Shown: piece by piece, positions 1-9,844 of the stretch | How positions within the stretch are numbered: the stretch's first letter is position 1 | Layout of the letters: every line of letters starts with the position of its first letter | Assembly (NCBI GenBank): GCA_000720805.1 | Contig: JODI01000039.1 | Coordinates: 1-64,000, forward strand | Direction of reading: 5' to 3' | Source: Streptomyces violaceoruber | GTDB taxonomy: Bacteria > Actinomycetota > Actinomycetes > Streptomycetales > Streptomycetaceae | Length of the DNA stretch: 64,000 bases | Notes under the pieces: generated by a model | The model's input: the letters and a program-made list of their open reading frames with translations, nothing else | Databases searched by the model: none | Told to the model about the DNA's origin: nothing | Made by a program: the position numbers and the translations under genes

Positions 1-1
1 C

Positions 2-439
2 TCGGAGAAGTACCAGCTCAAACCCCGCGACTGGGAAGCAGCCGAACGCGAGGGCCGCACCATCGCCCCCCTCATCACCCGGCTCAACGCCATCCGACGC
101 CGCCACCCCGCGCTGCACCGGCTCAGGAACCTCCACTTCCACCACACCGACAACGGCTCCCTGATCGCTTACAGCAAGCGTTCGGGTCAGGACACGGTTG
201 TGGTGGTGGTCAATCTCGATCCGCACCACGCCCAGGAGGCCACGGTCTCGTTGGACATGCCGCGGCTCGGCCTGGAATGGCACGAGTCCGTGTCCGTGCA
301 CGACGAACTGGCGGGTGAGACCCATCGCTGGAGCAGGAACAACTACGTGCGGCTGGAGCCCGGCCGGGCGCCCGCGCACGTGTTCCACGTCCAGCGAACG
401 GCCGCCTCGCCGCAGATCGGAGGGTCCCCCGCGTCATGA
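2..439 (+). CDS. glgE: C-terminal part of alpha-1,4-glucan:maltose-1-phosphate maltosyltransferase (GlgE)
   Basis: The reading frame is open from the left edge (first full codon at base 2) and ends in TGA at 437-439, giving about 145 C-terminal residues. The segment with [28 protein letters not shown] and [19 protein letters not shown] matches the end of the GH13_3 maltosyltransferase GlgE, which extends alpha-glucans with maltose-1-phosphate in the cytoplasm. The catalytic barrel lies outside the window. Its stop overlaps the start of the treS-derived frame by four bases (ATGA at 436-439), so it heads a glgE-treS-pep2-glgB operon. The identification rests on recalled family sequence and the typical neighbours. 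Confidence 0.85.
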   Translation, partial: SEKYQLKPRDWEAAEREGRTIAPLITRLNAIRRRHPALHRLRNLHFHHTDNGSLIAYSKRSGQDTVVVVVNLDPHHAQEATVSLDMPRLGLEWHESVSVHDELAGETHRWSRNNYVRLEPGRAPAHVFHVQRTAASPQIGGSPAS

Positions 440-1817
440 CCGTCAACGAGCCCGTCCACGACACCTTCCAGGACACCCCGGCCAAGGACCGGGACCCGCA
501 GTGGTTCAAACGTGCCGTCTTCTACGAAGTCCTCGTCCGCTCCTTCCAGGACAGCGACGGCGACGGCGTGGGCGACCTCAAGGGCCTCACGGCCAAGCTC
601 GACTACCTGCAGTGGCTCGGTGTCGACTGTCTCTGGCTGCCGCCGTTCTTCAAGTCCCCCCTGAAAGACGGCGGCTACGACGTCTCGGACTACACCGCCG
701 TCCTGCCGGAGTTCGGTGACCTCGCCGACTTCGTGGAGTTCGTCGACGCCGCCCACCAGCGCGGGATGCGCGTGATCATCGACTTCGTCATGAACCACAC
801 CAGCGACCAGCACCCGTGGTTCCAGGAGTCCCGCACCAACCCCGACGGCCCCTACGGCGACTTCTACATGTGGGCCGACGACGACAAGCAGTACCAGGAC
901 GCCCGGATCATCTTCGTCGACACCGAGGTCTCCAACTGGACCTTCGACCCCGTCCGGCAGCAGTACTTCTTCCACCGCTTCTTCTCCCACCAGCCCGACC
1001 TCAACTACGAGAGCCCGGCGGTGCAGGAGGAGATCCTGGCCGCCCTGCGGTTCTGGCTGGACCTGGGCATCGACGGATTCCGCCTCGACGCGGTGCCCTA
1101 CCTGTACGCGCAGGAAGGCACCAACTGCGAGAACCTGCCCGCCACCCACGAGTTCCTCAAGCGGGTCCGGCGGGAGATCGACGCGATGTATCCGGACACG
1201 GTGCTGCTGGCGGAGGCCAACCAGTGGCCGGAGGACGTCGTCGACTACTTCGGCGACTACCGCTCCGGCGGCGACGAATGCCACATGGCGTTCCACTTCC
1301 CCGTCATGCCCCGCATCTTCATGGCGGTCCGGCGGGAATCCCGCTACCCCGTCTCGGAAATCCTCGCCAAGACCCCGGCCATCCCGTCGAACTGCCAGTG
1401 GGGCATCTTCCTGCGCAACCACGACGAGCTGACCCTGGAGATGGTCACCGACGAGGAATCGGCATGGGCGACAACATCTGGCTCGGCGACACGAACGTCG
1501 AGGCGTCCATGGCCTCGCCGTCCTCGCTGCTGCACTGGACCCGCCGCATGATCGAGATCCGCAAGCAGAACCACGCCTTCGGACTGGGCAGGGAGTACGG
1601 GGACGACCTTGTCCTGTGCGTGAACAACTTCGCCCGGTTCGCACAGCCGACGGAACTCGATCTGCGGGAGTTCGCCGGCCGGCATCCGGTGGAGCTGTTC
1701 GGCGGGGTGCGCTTCCCTGCCATCGGTGAACTGCCGTACCTGCTGACCCTCGGCGGCCACGGCTTCTACTGGTTCCGGCTCTCCCGAGTGGCATCCCGCA
1801 TCGGTCGACGACTTTGA
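436..1817 (+). pseudogene. treS: Decayed trehalose synthase / maltosyltransferase-pathway TreS with internal deletions and a frameshift
   Basis: From ATG 436 the frame encodes a clear GH13 trehalose synthase start ([20 protein letters not shown]) with the three catalytic regions: GFRLDAV (nucleophile Asp), LLAEANQ (acid/base Glu) and [10 protein letters not shown] (third Asp). After MVTDEE at about 1458 homology jumps directly to the later motif [10 protein letters not shown], now in another frame, so the original frame runs into a stop at 1549-1551. In the second frame two more family segments are missing: WLGD is joined straight to TNVEASM, and AFGLG straight to REYGDDLVLCVNN. The second frame then runs to TGA 1815-1817 with an intact beta-sandwich tail (PVELFGGVRFPAIGELPYLLTL). 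Intact TreS proteins are near 570-600 residues. About 110 residues appear to be lost in three blocks, including the last part of the barrel. TreS interconverts trehalose and maltose and feeds the maltokinase encoded next. An assembly error is the alternative. Confidence 0.8.
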
Positions 1818-1845
1818 GCGTGTGCCGACGAAAGGACGCGTCACC

Positions 1846-3204
1846 ATGCCGAAGACAGCATTCCTCCGCCCCATACGCAGGGTCGTCGCCGACCCGATGG
1901 TCTCGTTCGGCGGCCTGTTGCGCGACTGGCTGCCCCGGCAGCGCTGGTTCGCGGGCAAGGACCGACCCGTCACGGAGCTCGGGCTGCTGTCGATGACCGA
2001 ACTGTTCCCGGGCTGCCTGCATCTGCTGGTGCGGACCGGTCACGCGCCGGCGCCCACCCGCGGCGGCGTACCCGGCGGCGACTGCTACCAACTGTTGCTC
2101 GGCGTACGCGAAAACCTCTCGCCCCGGCTCGGCCGGGCACTCATCGGGCGGGCCGAACAGGGACCGTTCGCGGGGCTGACGGTCTACGACGCCCTGCAGG
2201 ACCCCCGGTCGGCGCAGCTGCTGCTGGAACGGCTGAGGCACCCCGGCTCGGCCGGTCCGCTTCGCTTCGAGTGCGACCCGTCCGTTCCGGTGCCGGGCGG
2301 ACTGCCGCCGCGGTTGCTGGACGCGGAGCAGTCCAACTCCTCGCTGGTGTACGGCGACGAGTTCATTCTGAAGCTCTTCCGGCGCGTCCAGCCCGGCGTC
2401 AACCCTGATCTGGAGGTGCCGGGCGCGCTGGCCGGGCAGGGCTGCGGCCGGGTGCCCGCCCCGGTGGCCTGGTTCCGGACCACGCATCCGCAGGAGGCGA
2501 CGCTGGGCGTGCTCCAGCCGTATCTGCGGGACGCCTCCGACGGCTGGACGCTGGCGCTGCGCGCGCTCGCCACCGGGGACGACTTCACCGCGCAGGCACA
2601 CGAGCTGGGGCGGGCCACGGCCGAGGTGCACCTCGCGCTGGCCTCGGCCTTCCCCACCGGCGCCCACGACGAGAGCGGCCGTACCGCGGCGGGGATGACC
2701 GAGCGGCTGGACTCGGCCGCGCACTGCGTACCCGCCCTCAAGCCGTTCGTGCCCCGGCTGCGGTGCGCGTTCGGCGCCCTGGTCGCCTGCGATCCCGGGC
2801 CGCCCGCCCAGCGCATCCACGGCGACCTGCACCTCGGGCAGGTGCTGCGGGCGGGACGCGAGTGGTTCGTGATCGACTTCGAGGGCGAGCCGTCCCGTCC
2901 GCTCGCCGAACGGCGCAGTCTCCAGTCCCCCGTCCGGGACATCGCCGGCATGCTGCGCTCGTTCGACTACGCGGCCCGCCAGCGCCGCCCGTGGCGTCCG
3001 CAGTGGGCACGCCGCTGCCGGGAGGCGTTCTGCGCCGGCTACGCGGCCCGTGCCGGATGGGACCCCCGCAAGAAGCACGGACTGCTGCGCGCCTACGAGA
3101 CCGACCGAGCTGTGTACGAAGTCCTTTACGAAGCCAGGCACCGACCGGACTGGCTCCCCGTACCCATGGCGGCGATCGAGCGTCTCGCCGTGAGAGGAGA
3201 CTGA
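1846..3204 (+). CDS. pep2: Maltokinase (Pep2/Mak)
   Basis: 452-residue protein. It carries the maltokinase N-cap (RQRWFAGKDRPVTEL), the lobe motif LLDAEQSNSSLVYGDEFILKLFRR, and the aminoglycoside-phosphotransferase-like catalytic segment RIHGDLHLGQVL followed by FVIDFEGEPSRPL, the metal-binding Asp loop. The family phosphorylates maltose with ATP to maltose-1-phosphate, the substrate of GlgE. I prefer ATG 1846 because AAAGGA at 1831-1836 lies nine bases upstream; an in-frame GTG at 1822 would add eight residues. The gene is intact although its upstream partner treS is not. In many actinobacteria TreS and Pep2 form a complex; here the partner would be missing or truncated. It is followed three bases later by glgB. 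Confidence 0.9.
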   Translation: MPKTAFLRPIRRVVADPMVSFGGLLRDWLPRQRWFAGKDRPVTELGLLSMTELFPGCLHLLVRTGHAPAPTRGGVPGGDCYQLLLGVRENLSPRLGRALIGRAEQGPFAGLTVYDALQDPRSAQLLLERLRHPGSAGPLRFECDPSVPVPGGLPPRLLDAEQSNSSLVYGDEFILKLFRRVQPGVNPDLEVPGALAGQGCGRVPAPVAWFRTTHPQEATLGVLQPYLRDASDGWTLALRALATGDDFTAQAHELGRATAEVHLALASAFPTGAHDESGRTAAGMTERLDSAAHCVPALKPFVPRLRCAFGALVACDPGPPAQRIHGDLHLGQVLRAGREWFVIDFEGEPSRPLAERRSLQSPVRDIAGMLRSFDYAARQRRPWRPQWARRCREAFCAGYAARAGWDPRKKHGLLRAYETDRAVYEVLYEARHRPDWLPVPMAAIERLAVRGD

Positions 3205-3207
3205 CCC

Positions 3208-5427
3208 GTGGCCCTGCGCGACGACACCACCTCGCTGCCCGAGCCGTCCGGACCCGCCGTGTGCGGTACGGCCCCACCGCTGGACCCGGGCGACCGCGGT
3301 CGCCTGCTGGCGGGCTCCCATCACGATCCGCACGCGCTGCTGGGCGCCCATCCGGTTCCCGGCGGGATCGTCTTCCGCGCGCTGCGCCCGTTCGCCCGCT
3401 CGGTGAGCGTCGTGATCGACGGCGAACGCACCCGGCTCGCCTCGGAGGGCGACGGGCTCTTCACCGGCGTCCTGCCCCTGGACGCGATCCCCGCATACAC
3501 GCTGCTGGTGACCTACGGGGAAGGGGACGGCGAGCAGGAGGTGCACGACCCGTACCGCTTCCTGCCCGCCCTCGGCGAGAGCGACCTCCACCTCATCCGT
3601 GAGGGCCGGCACGAGCAGCTGTGGAAGGCGCTGGGAGCCCAGCCGATGACCCATCAGGGCGTGGCCGGCACCCGCTTCACGGTGTGGGCTCCGAACGCCC
3701 AAGGGGTGCGGGTCGCGGGGGACTTCACGTTCTGGGACGGGCAGGCGTTCCCGATGCGGTCCCTCGGCGCGTCCGGTGTGTGGGAGCTGTTCCTGCCCGG
3801 CATCGGCGAGGGCACCCGGTACAAGTTCGAGATCACCTCCCGCTACGGCAGCCGGTTCCTCAAGGCCGACCCGATGGCCCGCCGCGCGGAGGTACCGCCC
3901 GACACGGCCTCCATCGTGACCTCCTCGCGCTACGAGTGGAGCGACCAGGACTGGATGGCCCACCGCGGTGACACGCCCGTGCACGACGCGCCGTTCTCCG
4001 TCTACGAGGTCCACCTCCCGTCCTGGCGGCCCGGACTGACGTACCGCCAACTCGCCGACGAGCTGCCGTCGTACGTCAAGGACCTGGGCTTCACCCACGT
4101 CGAGCTGATGCCGGTCGCGCAGCACCCCTTCAGCGGTTCCTGGGGTTACCAGGTCACCGGGTTTTACGCGCCGATGGCACGGCTCGGCTCACCCGACGAC
4201 TTCAAGTACCTGGTCGACGCCCTGCACCGGGCCGGCATAGGCGTGATCATGGACTGGGTGCCGGCGCACTTCCCCAAGGACGACTGGGCGCTGGCCCGGT
4301 TCGACGGAGACCCCCTGTACGAGCCCGGGGACGACCGGCGGGCCGAACATCCCGACTGGGGGACCTACGAGTTCGACTACGGGCGGGTCGAGGTGCGCAA
4401 CTTCCTGGTCGCCAACGCCGTGTACTGGTGCGAGGAGTTCCACATCGACGGGCTCCGGGTGGATGCCGTCGCCTCGATGCTCTACCTCGACTACTCCCGT
4501 GACTCGGGGCAGTGGGCGCCCAACGTCTTCGGGGGACGCGAGGACCTGGACGCGATGGCGTTCCTGCAGGAGATGAACGCCACCGTGTACCGGCGGGCTC
4601 CGGGAGTCGTGACCATCGCCGAGGAATCCACCGCCTGGGACGGGGTCACCCGGCCCACCGACAGCGGCGGTCTGGGCTTCGGGCTGAAGTGGAACATGGG
4701 CTGGATGCACGACTCGCTCGGCTACATCAGCCACGAGCCGGTGCACCGCAAGTACCACCACCACGAGATGACCTTCTCGATGGTGTACGCCTACAGCGAG
4801 AACTACGTCCTGCCCATCTCGCACGACGAGGTCGTGCACGGCAAGCGGGCCCTCGTGTCGAAGATGCCCGGCGACTGGTGGCAGCGGCGCGCCGACCACC
4901 GCGCCTACCTGGGCTTCATGTGGGCCCACCCCGGCAAGCAACTCCTCTTCATGGGCCAGGAGTTCGCGCAGGGCGCGGAGTGGTCCGAGGCGCACGGTCC
5001 GGAGTGGTGGCTGCTGGACCCGGAGTACGCGTTCGAGGCCGACCACCGGGGCGTACGGGACCTGGTCCGCGACCTGAACACGCTCTACCGGCGGACCCCG
5101 GCGCTGTGGCAGCGGGACACCGACCCCGGCGGCTTCCGGTGGGTGGCCGGCGACGCGGCCGAGGACAACGTCTTCGCGTTCCTGAGGTTCGACGCCGCGG
5201 GGTCCCCCCTGCTGGCCGTGTCCAACTTCTCCCCCGTCGTGCGCCACGACTACCGGCTCGGCGTCCCCGACGACGTCCCCGCCTGGTACGAGACTCTCAA
5301 CACCGACGCGGCGCGGTACGGCGGCAGCGACGTCACGCATCCCGACCCGCTCAAGCCCGAGGACGGAGCCCTGCGGCTCACGCTGCCGCCGCTGGCCACG
5401 GTCTGGCTGACACCGCACCCCTCCTGA
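3208..5427 (+). CDS. glgB: 1,4-alpha-glucan branching enzyme
   Basis: 739 residues from GTG 3208, preceded by GAGAGGAGA. The order is typical of actinobacterial GlgB: an N-terminal module, a CBM48 domain ([20 protein letters not shown], roughly residues 145-245), then the GH13 barrel. Catalytic segments are visible: [17 protein letters not shown] (nucleophile Asp), TIAEEST (acid/base Glu) and [12 protein letters not shown] (transition-state Asp). GlgB introduces alpha-1,6 branches into the linear glucan made by GlgE. It starts three bases after pep2 and is presumably cotranscribed with glgE, the treS remnant and pep2. Length and motif order are normal. Confidence 0.96.
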   Translation: MALRDDTTSLPEPSGPAVCGTAPPLDPGDRGRLLAGSHHDPHALLGAHPVPGGIVFRALRPFARSVSVVIDGERTRLASEGDGLFTGVLPLDAIPAYTLLVTYGEGDGEQEVHDPYRFLPALGESDLHLIREGRHEQLWKALGAQPMTHQGVAGTRFTVWAPNAQGVRVAGDFTFWDGQAFPMRSLGASGVWELFLPGIGEGTRYKFEITSRYGSRFLKADPMARRAEVPPDTASIVTSSRYEWSDQDWMAHRGDTPVHDAPFSVYEVHLPSWRPGLTYRQLADELPSYVKDLGFTHVELMPVAQHPFSGSWGYQVTGFYAPMARLGSPDDFKYLVDALHRAGIGVIMDWVPAHFPKDDWALARFDGDPLYEPGDDRRAEHPDWGTYEFDYGRVEVRNFLVANAVYWCEEFHIDGLRVDAVASMLYLDYSRDSGQWAPNVFGGREDLDAMAFLQEMNATVYRRAPGVVTIAEESTAWDGVTRPTDSGGLGFGLKWNMGWMHDSLGYISHEPVHRKYHHHEMTFSMVYAYSENYVLPISHDEVVHGKRALVSKMPGDWWQRRADHRAYLGFMWAHPGKQLLFMGQEFAQGAEWSEAHGPEWWLLDPEYAFEADHRGVRDLVRDLNTLYRRTPALWQRDTDPGGFRWVAGDAAEDNVFAFLRFDAAGSPLLAVSNFSPVVRHDYRLGVPDDVPAWYETLNTDAARYGGSDVTHPDPLKPEDGALRLTLPPLATVWLTPHPS

Positions 5428-5535
5428 GGCCGGGGCGGCGACAGCAGGTGTTCGAACGGCTCCGGAGGGGCAGTCGGGGTCGTACGACCGAGGAACCCTC
5501 GTCGTCGCCGAGGAGCCACAGAAAGGCTGCATCAC

Positions 5536-6624
5536 GTGCGCACCGTGGGAGTGGAGGAGGAGCTCCTCCTGGTCGATCCCGAGACGGGCGAACCGCAGGC
5601 ACTGTCCGCCGCGGTCCTGGCCCGTGTCTCGCAGGACGACACCGACAAGGAGGTCTTCGAGAAGGAACTGCACAACCAGATGCTCGAGTTCGCGACCCAT
5701 CCGCAGTCGGGCATGGAGGAACTGCGCGCGGAGATCGTCCGCTGCCGCAAGGAGGCGGCCCGGCACGCAGGGGAGATCGGCTCCGCCGTCGCGGCGCTGG
5801 CCACCTCACCGCTGCCGGTGAGCCCCTCCGTGGCGGCGGGCCGGCGCTACGAGTGGATGGCGCGGCAGTACGGGATCGCCACCCAGGAACAACTCGTCAT
5901 GGGCTGCCACGTCCATGTGTCCGTGGAGTCCGACGACGAGGGCGTGGCGGTCATCGACCGGATCCAGCCCTGGCTGTCGGTACTGTCCGCGCTGAGCGCC
6001 AACTCGCCGTTCTGGCAGGGCAAGGACACGCTCTACAGCAGCTACCGCAGCCGGGTGTGGCAGCGGTGGCCGTCGGCCGGGGCGACCGAGCCGTTCCGGT
6101 CGGCCGAGCGCTACCACCGCAGGGTCGCGGACATGGTGTCCACCGGGGTGATCCTCGACGAGGGGATGATCTACTTCGACGCCCGGCTGTCCCGGAACTA
6201 CCCGACGGTGGAGATCCGGGTGTCGGACGTCTGTCTGCGGGCCGAGACCGCCGTGCTGATCGCCACCCTCGCCCGTGGGCTCGTGGAGACCGCCGCGCGC
6301 GAGTGGCGGGAGGGCGTGGAGCCGGCCGGGCACAGCGTGAGCCTGCTGCGGCTGGCGTCCTGGCGGGCCGCCCGCTCCGGCCTCACCGAGGAGTTGCTGC
6401 ACCCCGCGACCATGCGGCGGATGCCCGCCGAGACGGTGGTCCGGGCGCTGCTGGAGCATGTCGAGGACGCCCTCGTGGACAGCGGTGACCTGGACCGGGC
6501 CCGCGAGACCTGCGCCGAACTGCTGCGCGGCGGCAGCGGTGACCAGGTGCAGCGCGAGCTGATGGAGCGGACCGGGAGTCTGCGGGAGGTCGTCACCGAG
6601 TGCGTGCGCCACACGCAGGCCTGA
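5536..6624 (+). CDS. Carboxylate-amine ligase of the YbdK / glutamate-cysteine ligase type 2 family
   Basis: 362 residues from GTG 5536, with AGAAAGG at 5519-5525 as ribosome-binding site. The N-terminus TVGVEEELLLVDPETGE is the hallmark of the GCS2/YbdK ATP-dependent carboxylate-amine ligase family; MGCHVHVSVESDDEG and TVEIRVSDVC are further family segments. Members make a peptide-like bond to a gamma-carboxylate; E. coli YbdK has weak glutamate-cysteine ligase activity, but the physiological substrate is usually unknown. The gene is separated from glgB by 108 bp and ends 27 bp before a convergent small membrane protein gene. The exact substrate cannot be read from the sequence. Confidence 0.85.
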   Translation: MRTVGVEEELLLVDPETGEPQALSAAVLARVSQDDTDKEVFEKELHNQMLEFATHPQSGMEELRAEIVRCRKEAARHAGEIGSAVAALATSPLPVSPSVAAGRRYEWMARQYGIATQEQLVMGCHVHVSVESDDEGVAVIDRIQPWLSVLSALSANSPFWQGKDTLYSSYRSRVWQRWPSAGATEPFRSAERYHRRVADMVSTGVILDEGMIYFDARLSRNYPTVEIRVSDVCLRAETAVLIATLARGLVETAAREWREGVEPAGHSVSLLRLASWRAARSGLTEELLHPATMRRMPAETVVRALLEHVEDALVDSGDLDRARETCAELLRGGSGDQVQRELMERTGSLREVVTECVRHTQA

Positions 6625-6651
6625 CCGGCCCCCGTGCGCCCCACGACGCCG

Positions 6652-6885
6652 CTACAGCACCAGCACGAGGGCGTACGCCAGGAAGAACGCCGCGATGACG
6701 ACGACCAGGACGAGGATGACGGCCAGCGGTGCCTTGGCCCAGCCCTTGGGAGGATTGTGGGTCTCCCTGGGGCCGGCCTCGGGCAGGCTGCTCTCGGCCG
6801 GCGGGGTCTCGCCGGGCGGCACGCCACCGCCCGGTTCCAGACCGGTGGTGCGCTCGGGCTCGGGATCAGGGTTCGTGTAACTCAT
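6652..6885 (-). CDS. Small DUF6480-like membrane protein
   Basis: 77 residues if started at ATG 6885, which has GGGGGA upstream on the minus strand; a longer open frame to 6981 lacks such support. The protein starts with an acidic, proline-rich stretch (SYTNPDPEPERTTGLEPGGG, PPGETPPAE) and ends in one strongly hydrophobic segment (about residues 54-77, APLAVILVLVVVIAAFFLAY), so it should be tail-anchored with the N-terminus in the cytoplasm. This layout is that of the streptomycete DUF6480 family, of unknown function. It is convergent with the YbdK-like gene and divergent from the acyl-CoA ligase gene. Confidence 0.75.
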   Translation of the reverse strand: MSYTNPDPEPERTTGLEPGGGVPPGETPPAESSLPEAGPRETHNPPKGWAKAPLAVILVLVVVIAAFFLAYALVLVL

Positions 6886-7035
6886 GCCGTCCGAGTCCCC
6901 CGAACCCGGCGAGATCATGGGTCGCCGGCCAGTTGTGCGTTCCCGGCCCCCGGAGCGGCCGCCTCGGCTAGATTCGACCACCGCAGATGACCGTGCTCGT
7001 CGGCGGAGTCACACCCCGTACACGTCAGGATCAGC

Positions 7036-8940
7036 ATGCGCGACGCCGCTCCCCCGCACCCGATGGCCCCGCCCCCGACGGGCGGGCTGGCCGACAGCGT
7101 CTTCGAGACGGCGGCCCTCGACCCCACGCGGCCGTTACTCGCCCGCCGTCCCGACACCGCGTCCTCGGTCTGGGAGCACGTGAGCGCGCTGGAGTTGCGG
7201 GACGAGGTCGTGGATCTGGCCAAGGGACTGGTCGCCTGCGGAATCTCGCCGGGCCACCGCGTGGCGGTCATGGCGCGCACCCGGTACGAGTGGACGGCCC
7301 TGTGCTACGCCCTGTGGGCGGTGGGCGCCGAGGTCGTGCCGATCTATCCGACCTCCTCGCGCGAGCAGGTCGAGTGGATCCTCGGCGACGCCGGCTGCGT
7401 GGCCGTCGTCGTCGAGGACGAGCAGTCGGTCATGACGGTGGGCTCGGTGTGCGCGTCCCTGCCCCGGCTGCGGCACGTGTGGCAGCTGGACGCGGGCGCG
7501 TTGGAGGAGCTGGCGGCGCGGGGGCGGTTCATCCCCCAGGCCACGGTCGACTCGCTGCGCCGCATCGTGCTGCCGGACTCCACCGCGGTCGTCGCCTACA
7601 CCTCCGGAACCACGGGACGTCCGCTGGGCTGCGCGCTCAGCCACCGCAGTCTGGCCAGCCCCTGCGACACGCTGCTGGCCGGCTGGGGGCAGACGGTGGC
7701 GCCGCCCGGGGAACAGGGGTCCGTGCTGGCCTTTCTGCCGTTCTCCCATGTGTACGGCCTCATGATCCAGACCCTGTGTGTGCGCGGCGGCCTGCTGATG
7801 GGGCACCAGCCCGATGTGAGCGACGAGGCGCTGACGTCGGCGCTGCGCTCCTTCCGCCCCACCTACTTCTACGCCGTGCCGTCGGTCTTCGAGAAGATCT
7901 ACAAGAACTTCCTGCGCACCGCCCAGCAGTCGGGCCGCGGCGCGCTGTTCGAGCGGGCGGCCGAGACGGCCCGGGACTTCGCCGCGGCCTGCGAACGGCA
8001 GCGGCTCGGCGAAGGACCCGGTCCCGGCTTCGACCTGCGACTCCAGCACGCCCTCTACGAGCGGACGGTCTACCGGCGGCTGCGGGGCGCCCTCGGCGGC
8101 CGGGTCCGCCGGGCGACCTCGGGCGGCTCCACCCTGAACCGGGAGCTCTCGCTGTTCTACGAGGGCATCGGCATCTACGTCCACGACGGGTACGGGCTGA
8201 CCGAGACCAGCGCCGCGGTCACCATGCAGCCGCTGGGCCGGGAGAAGTCCGGGACCGTCGGGCAGGCCCTGCCGGGCATGGACATCCGGGTGGCGGACGA
8301 CGGGGAGATCCTGGTGCGCGGGCCGTCGGTGTTCCAGGGCTACGTGGGCAACGAACCGGCGTCGCGGGCCGCGCTGCGCGGCGGCTGGCTGGCCACCGGG
8401 GACCTCGGGCGGCTGGATCCCGAGGGGTATCTGACCATCACCGGCCGCAAGAAGGACATCATCGTCACCAGCAGCGGCAAGAGCGTCGCCCCGGCGGCGC
8501 TGGAGCACCGGCTGCGGATGCACCCGCTCATCCACCAGGCGGTCGTCGTCGGCGACAACCGGCCCTGCGTCGGGGCGTTGATCACCCTGGACCCGGACTT
8601 CCTCACGCACTGGCGTGCCCACCAGTCCCCGCAGAGCGACACGCCGAGCCGGGAGGCCCGCGAGGAGAACGCGCTGCGGGAGGAGATCACGCGGGCGGTG
8701 GCGGCGGCCAACAGCGCGGTGTCACGCTCGGAGTCCATCCGCCTGTTCCGGGTGCTGCCGGAGTCGTTCGACCTGGCCAGCGGTTTACTGACGCCCTCGA
8801 TGAAGCTGCGCCGGGACGTCATCGTGCGGACGTACGCGCTCGAGATCGACGCGATGTACCAGGCACGTTCGCGCGCCGGACGCACCCAGGTGCCGGACGA
8901 ACTGACGGCCTGGGACGAGGCGGACAACGTGTTCCGCTGA
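7036..8940 (+). CDS. fadD: Long-chain fatty-acid-CoA ligase (FadD15-like, AMP-forming)
   Basis: 634 residues from ATG 7036. ANL-superfamily motifs are clear: the P-loop AYTSGTTGRPLGC (about residue 190), VHDGYGLTETSA, WLATGDLGRLDPEGYLTITGRKKDIIVTSSGK with the hinge Asp/Arg, and a C-terminal lid. The long insertion between the two halves (LRTAQQSGRGALFERAAETARDFA region) is usual in the FadD15 long-chain group. The enzyme activates fatty acids with ATP and CoA for beta-oxidation or lipid synthesis. No other lipid gene lies nearby, so the pathway cannot be told from context. The spacer 6886-7035 separates it from a divergent small membrane protein gene. Confidence 0.92.
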   Translation: MRDAAPPHPMAPPPTGGLADSVFETAALDPTRPLLARRPDTASSVWEHVSALELRDEVVDLAKGLVACGISPGHRVAVMARTRYEWTALCYALWAVGAEVVPIYPTSSREQVEWILGDAGCVAVVVEDEQSVMTVGSVCASLPRLRHVWQLDAGALEELAARGRFIPQATVDSLRRIVLPDSTAVVAYTSGTTGRPLGCALSHRSLASPCDTLLAGWGQTVAPPGEQGSVLAFLPFSHVYGLMIQTLCVRGGLLMGHQPDVSDEALTSALRSFRPTYFYAVPSVFEKIYKNFLRTAQQSGRGALFERAAETARDFAAACERQRLGEGPGPGFDLRLQHALYERTVYRRLRGALGGRVRRATSGGSTLNRELSLFYEGIGIYVHDGYGLTETSAAVTMQPLGREKSGTVGQALPGMDIRVADDGEILVRGPSVFQGYVGNEPASRAALRGGWLATGDLGRLDPEGYLTITGRKKDIIVTSSGKSVAPAALEHRLRMHPLIHQAVVVGDNRPCVGALITLDPDFLTHWRAHQSPQSDTPSREAREENALREEITRAVAAANSAVSRSESIRLFRVLPESFDLASGLLTPSMKLRRDVIVRTYALEIDAMYQARSRAGRTQVPDELTAWDEADNVFR

Positions 8941-8989
8941 CATCGGGCACCGCGGACGTGGGGAGTTGGGTGTGTCGCGGATCGATTCG

Positions 8990-9166
8990 TCAGCGCCGGC
9001 GGCCGCGTGCCGCCCAGGAGGTGCCGACGCCCGCGAGATGCAGGGCCAGCACGGTCAGACCGAGGAGCATCACGTTCGTCGACGTGAAGACGTCGTTGGT
9101 CGAGATCTCGGCGGCGTTGATCAGGAACGCGATGAAGAACAGTACGGCCGCTGCTATGGCGAGCAC
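8990..9166 (-). CDS. 58-residue hydrophobic membrane protein
   Basis: A short minus-strand gene read directly from the bases: GTG 9166 with GGAGGG six bases upstream (9173-9178), ending in TGA at 8990-8992. The product begins VLAIAAAVLFFIAFLINAAE, continues with a polar linker (ISTNDVFTSTN), then a second hydrophobic helix (VMLLGLTVLALHLAGVG) and a basic tail RGRRR. Two transmembrane helices with a short outside loop fit. I recall similar short proteins being common in Streptomyces, without known function. It is convergent with the acyl-CoA ligase gene. Confidence 0.7.
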   Translation of the reverse strand: MLAIAAAVLFFIAFLINAAEISTNDVFTSTNVMLLGLTVLALHLAGVGTSWAARGRRR

Positions 9167-9378
9167 GGGTCACCCTCCGTCCGTCGTCTCCTACCAGGTT
9201 CATCTGCCCCGGATCCGCGGGGACAGGCCCGGCGACAGCACGTGTTCCGGCAGATCCGGCAGATCCAGCAGTCTGATCGCGCCCGCGCGCGTAGCCGCCG
9301 TCCGCCTGGGAACTAGCAATCGGTGGGGGCACATGGGAAAGGACTACAGCCCTGCTGACGCCGGGCCGGGAAGGCGAG

Positions 9379-9813
9379 ATGGCAACCGAGCCGCATAGGG
9401 ACAACACACTGGCTTCCAAGGAGATCCCGAGCCGCAGTACCCGTTTCTCGGGCGAACTGCGCAATGTGACGGGTGCGCGACTGGAGGCGGAGAAATTCCT
9501 CTCCGACCTGGCGCGTACCGCGCCTCCGGCCACGCCGGAGTACTGGGACGACATCCTCCTGGTCGTCACGGAGCTGGCCGCCAACGCGGTCCAGTACGCT
9601 CCGGGTCCCTTCGAGCTGAGCATGCGTCGAACGTTCGACGGCGTGCACATCGTCATGCAGGACACGAACACCACACCGCCGGCCCCCCGCCCCTTCCACC
9701 CCAGTCGCGGTGGCGGCGGAATCGGCTGGCACCTGATCCACACGCTGTGCGACCAGGTCAGTGTCGTCACCCATGACAGCGGCAAAGAGATCCACGTCTT
9801 CCTGCCGTGGTGA
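9379..9813 (+). CDS. RsbW-like anti-sigma regulatory ATPase (HATPase_c_2)
   Basis: 144 residues from ATG 9379 with GGGAAGG upstream. The single domain is a GHKL ATPase of the RsbW/SpoIIAB type: N-box VTELAANAVQYAPG, a degenerate G1 region (MQDTNTTPPAPRP), and a glycine-rich lid RGGGGIGWHLIHTL. Such proteins bind sigma factors or phosphorylate STAS antagonists in the cytoplasm. The usual G1 Asp-x-Gly is not obvious (QDTNT), so nucleotide binding may be altered. It is convergent with a second ATPase gene 31 bp away and lies at the start of the partner-switching region. Confidence 0.85.
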   Translation: MATEPHRDNTLASKEIPSRSTRFSGELRNVTGARLEAEKFLSDLARTAPPATPEYWDDILLVVTELAANAVQYAPGPFELSMRRTFDGVHIVMQDTNTTPPAPRPFHPSRGGGGIGWHLIHTLCDQVSVVTHDSGKEIHVFLPW

Positions 9814-9844
9814 GGCCAGGGCCCGATTCCCAGGGAACCGCGCT

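Noticed and set aside
343..4125. A 1260-codon open frame on the minus strand across the glycogen cluster
   Set aside because: It is antisense to intact, motif-rich genes (pep2, glgB); its product is low-complexity and contains no recognisable domain. Long antisense frames are expected in such G+C-rich coding DNA.
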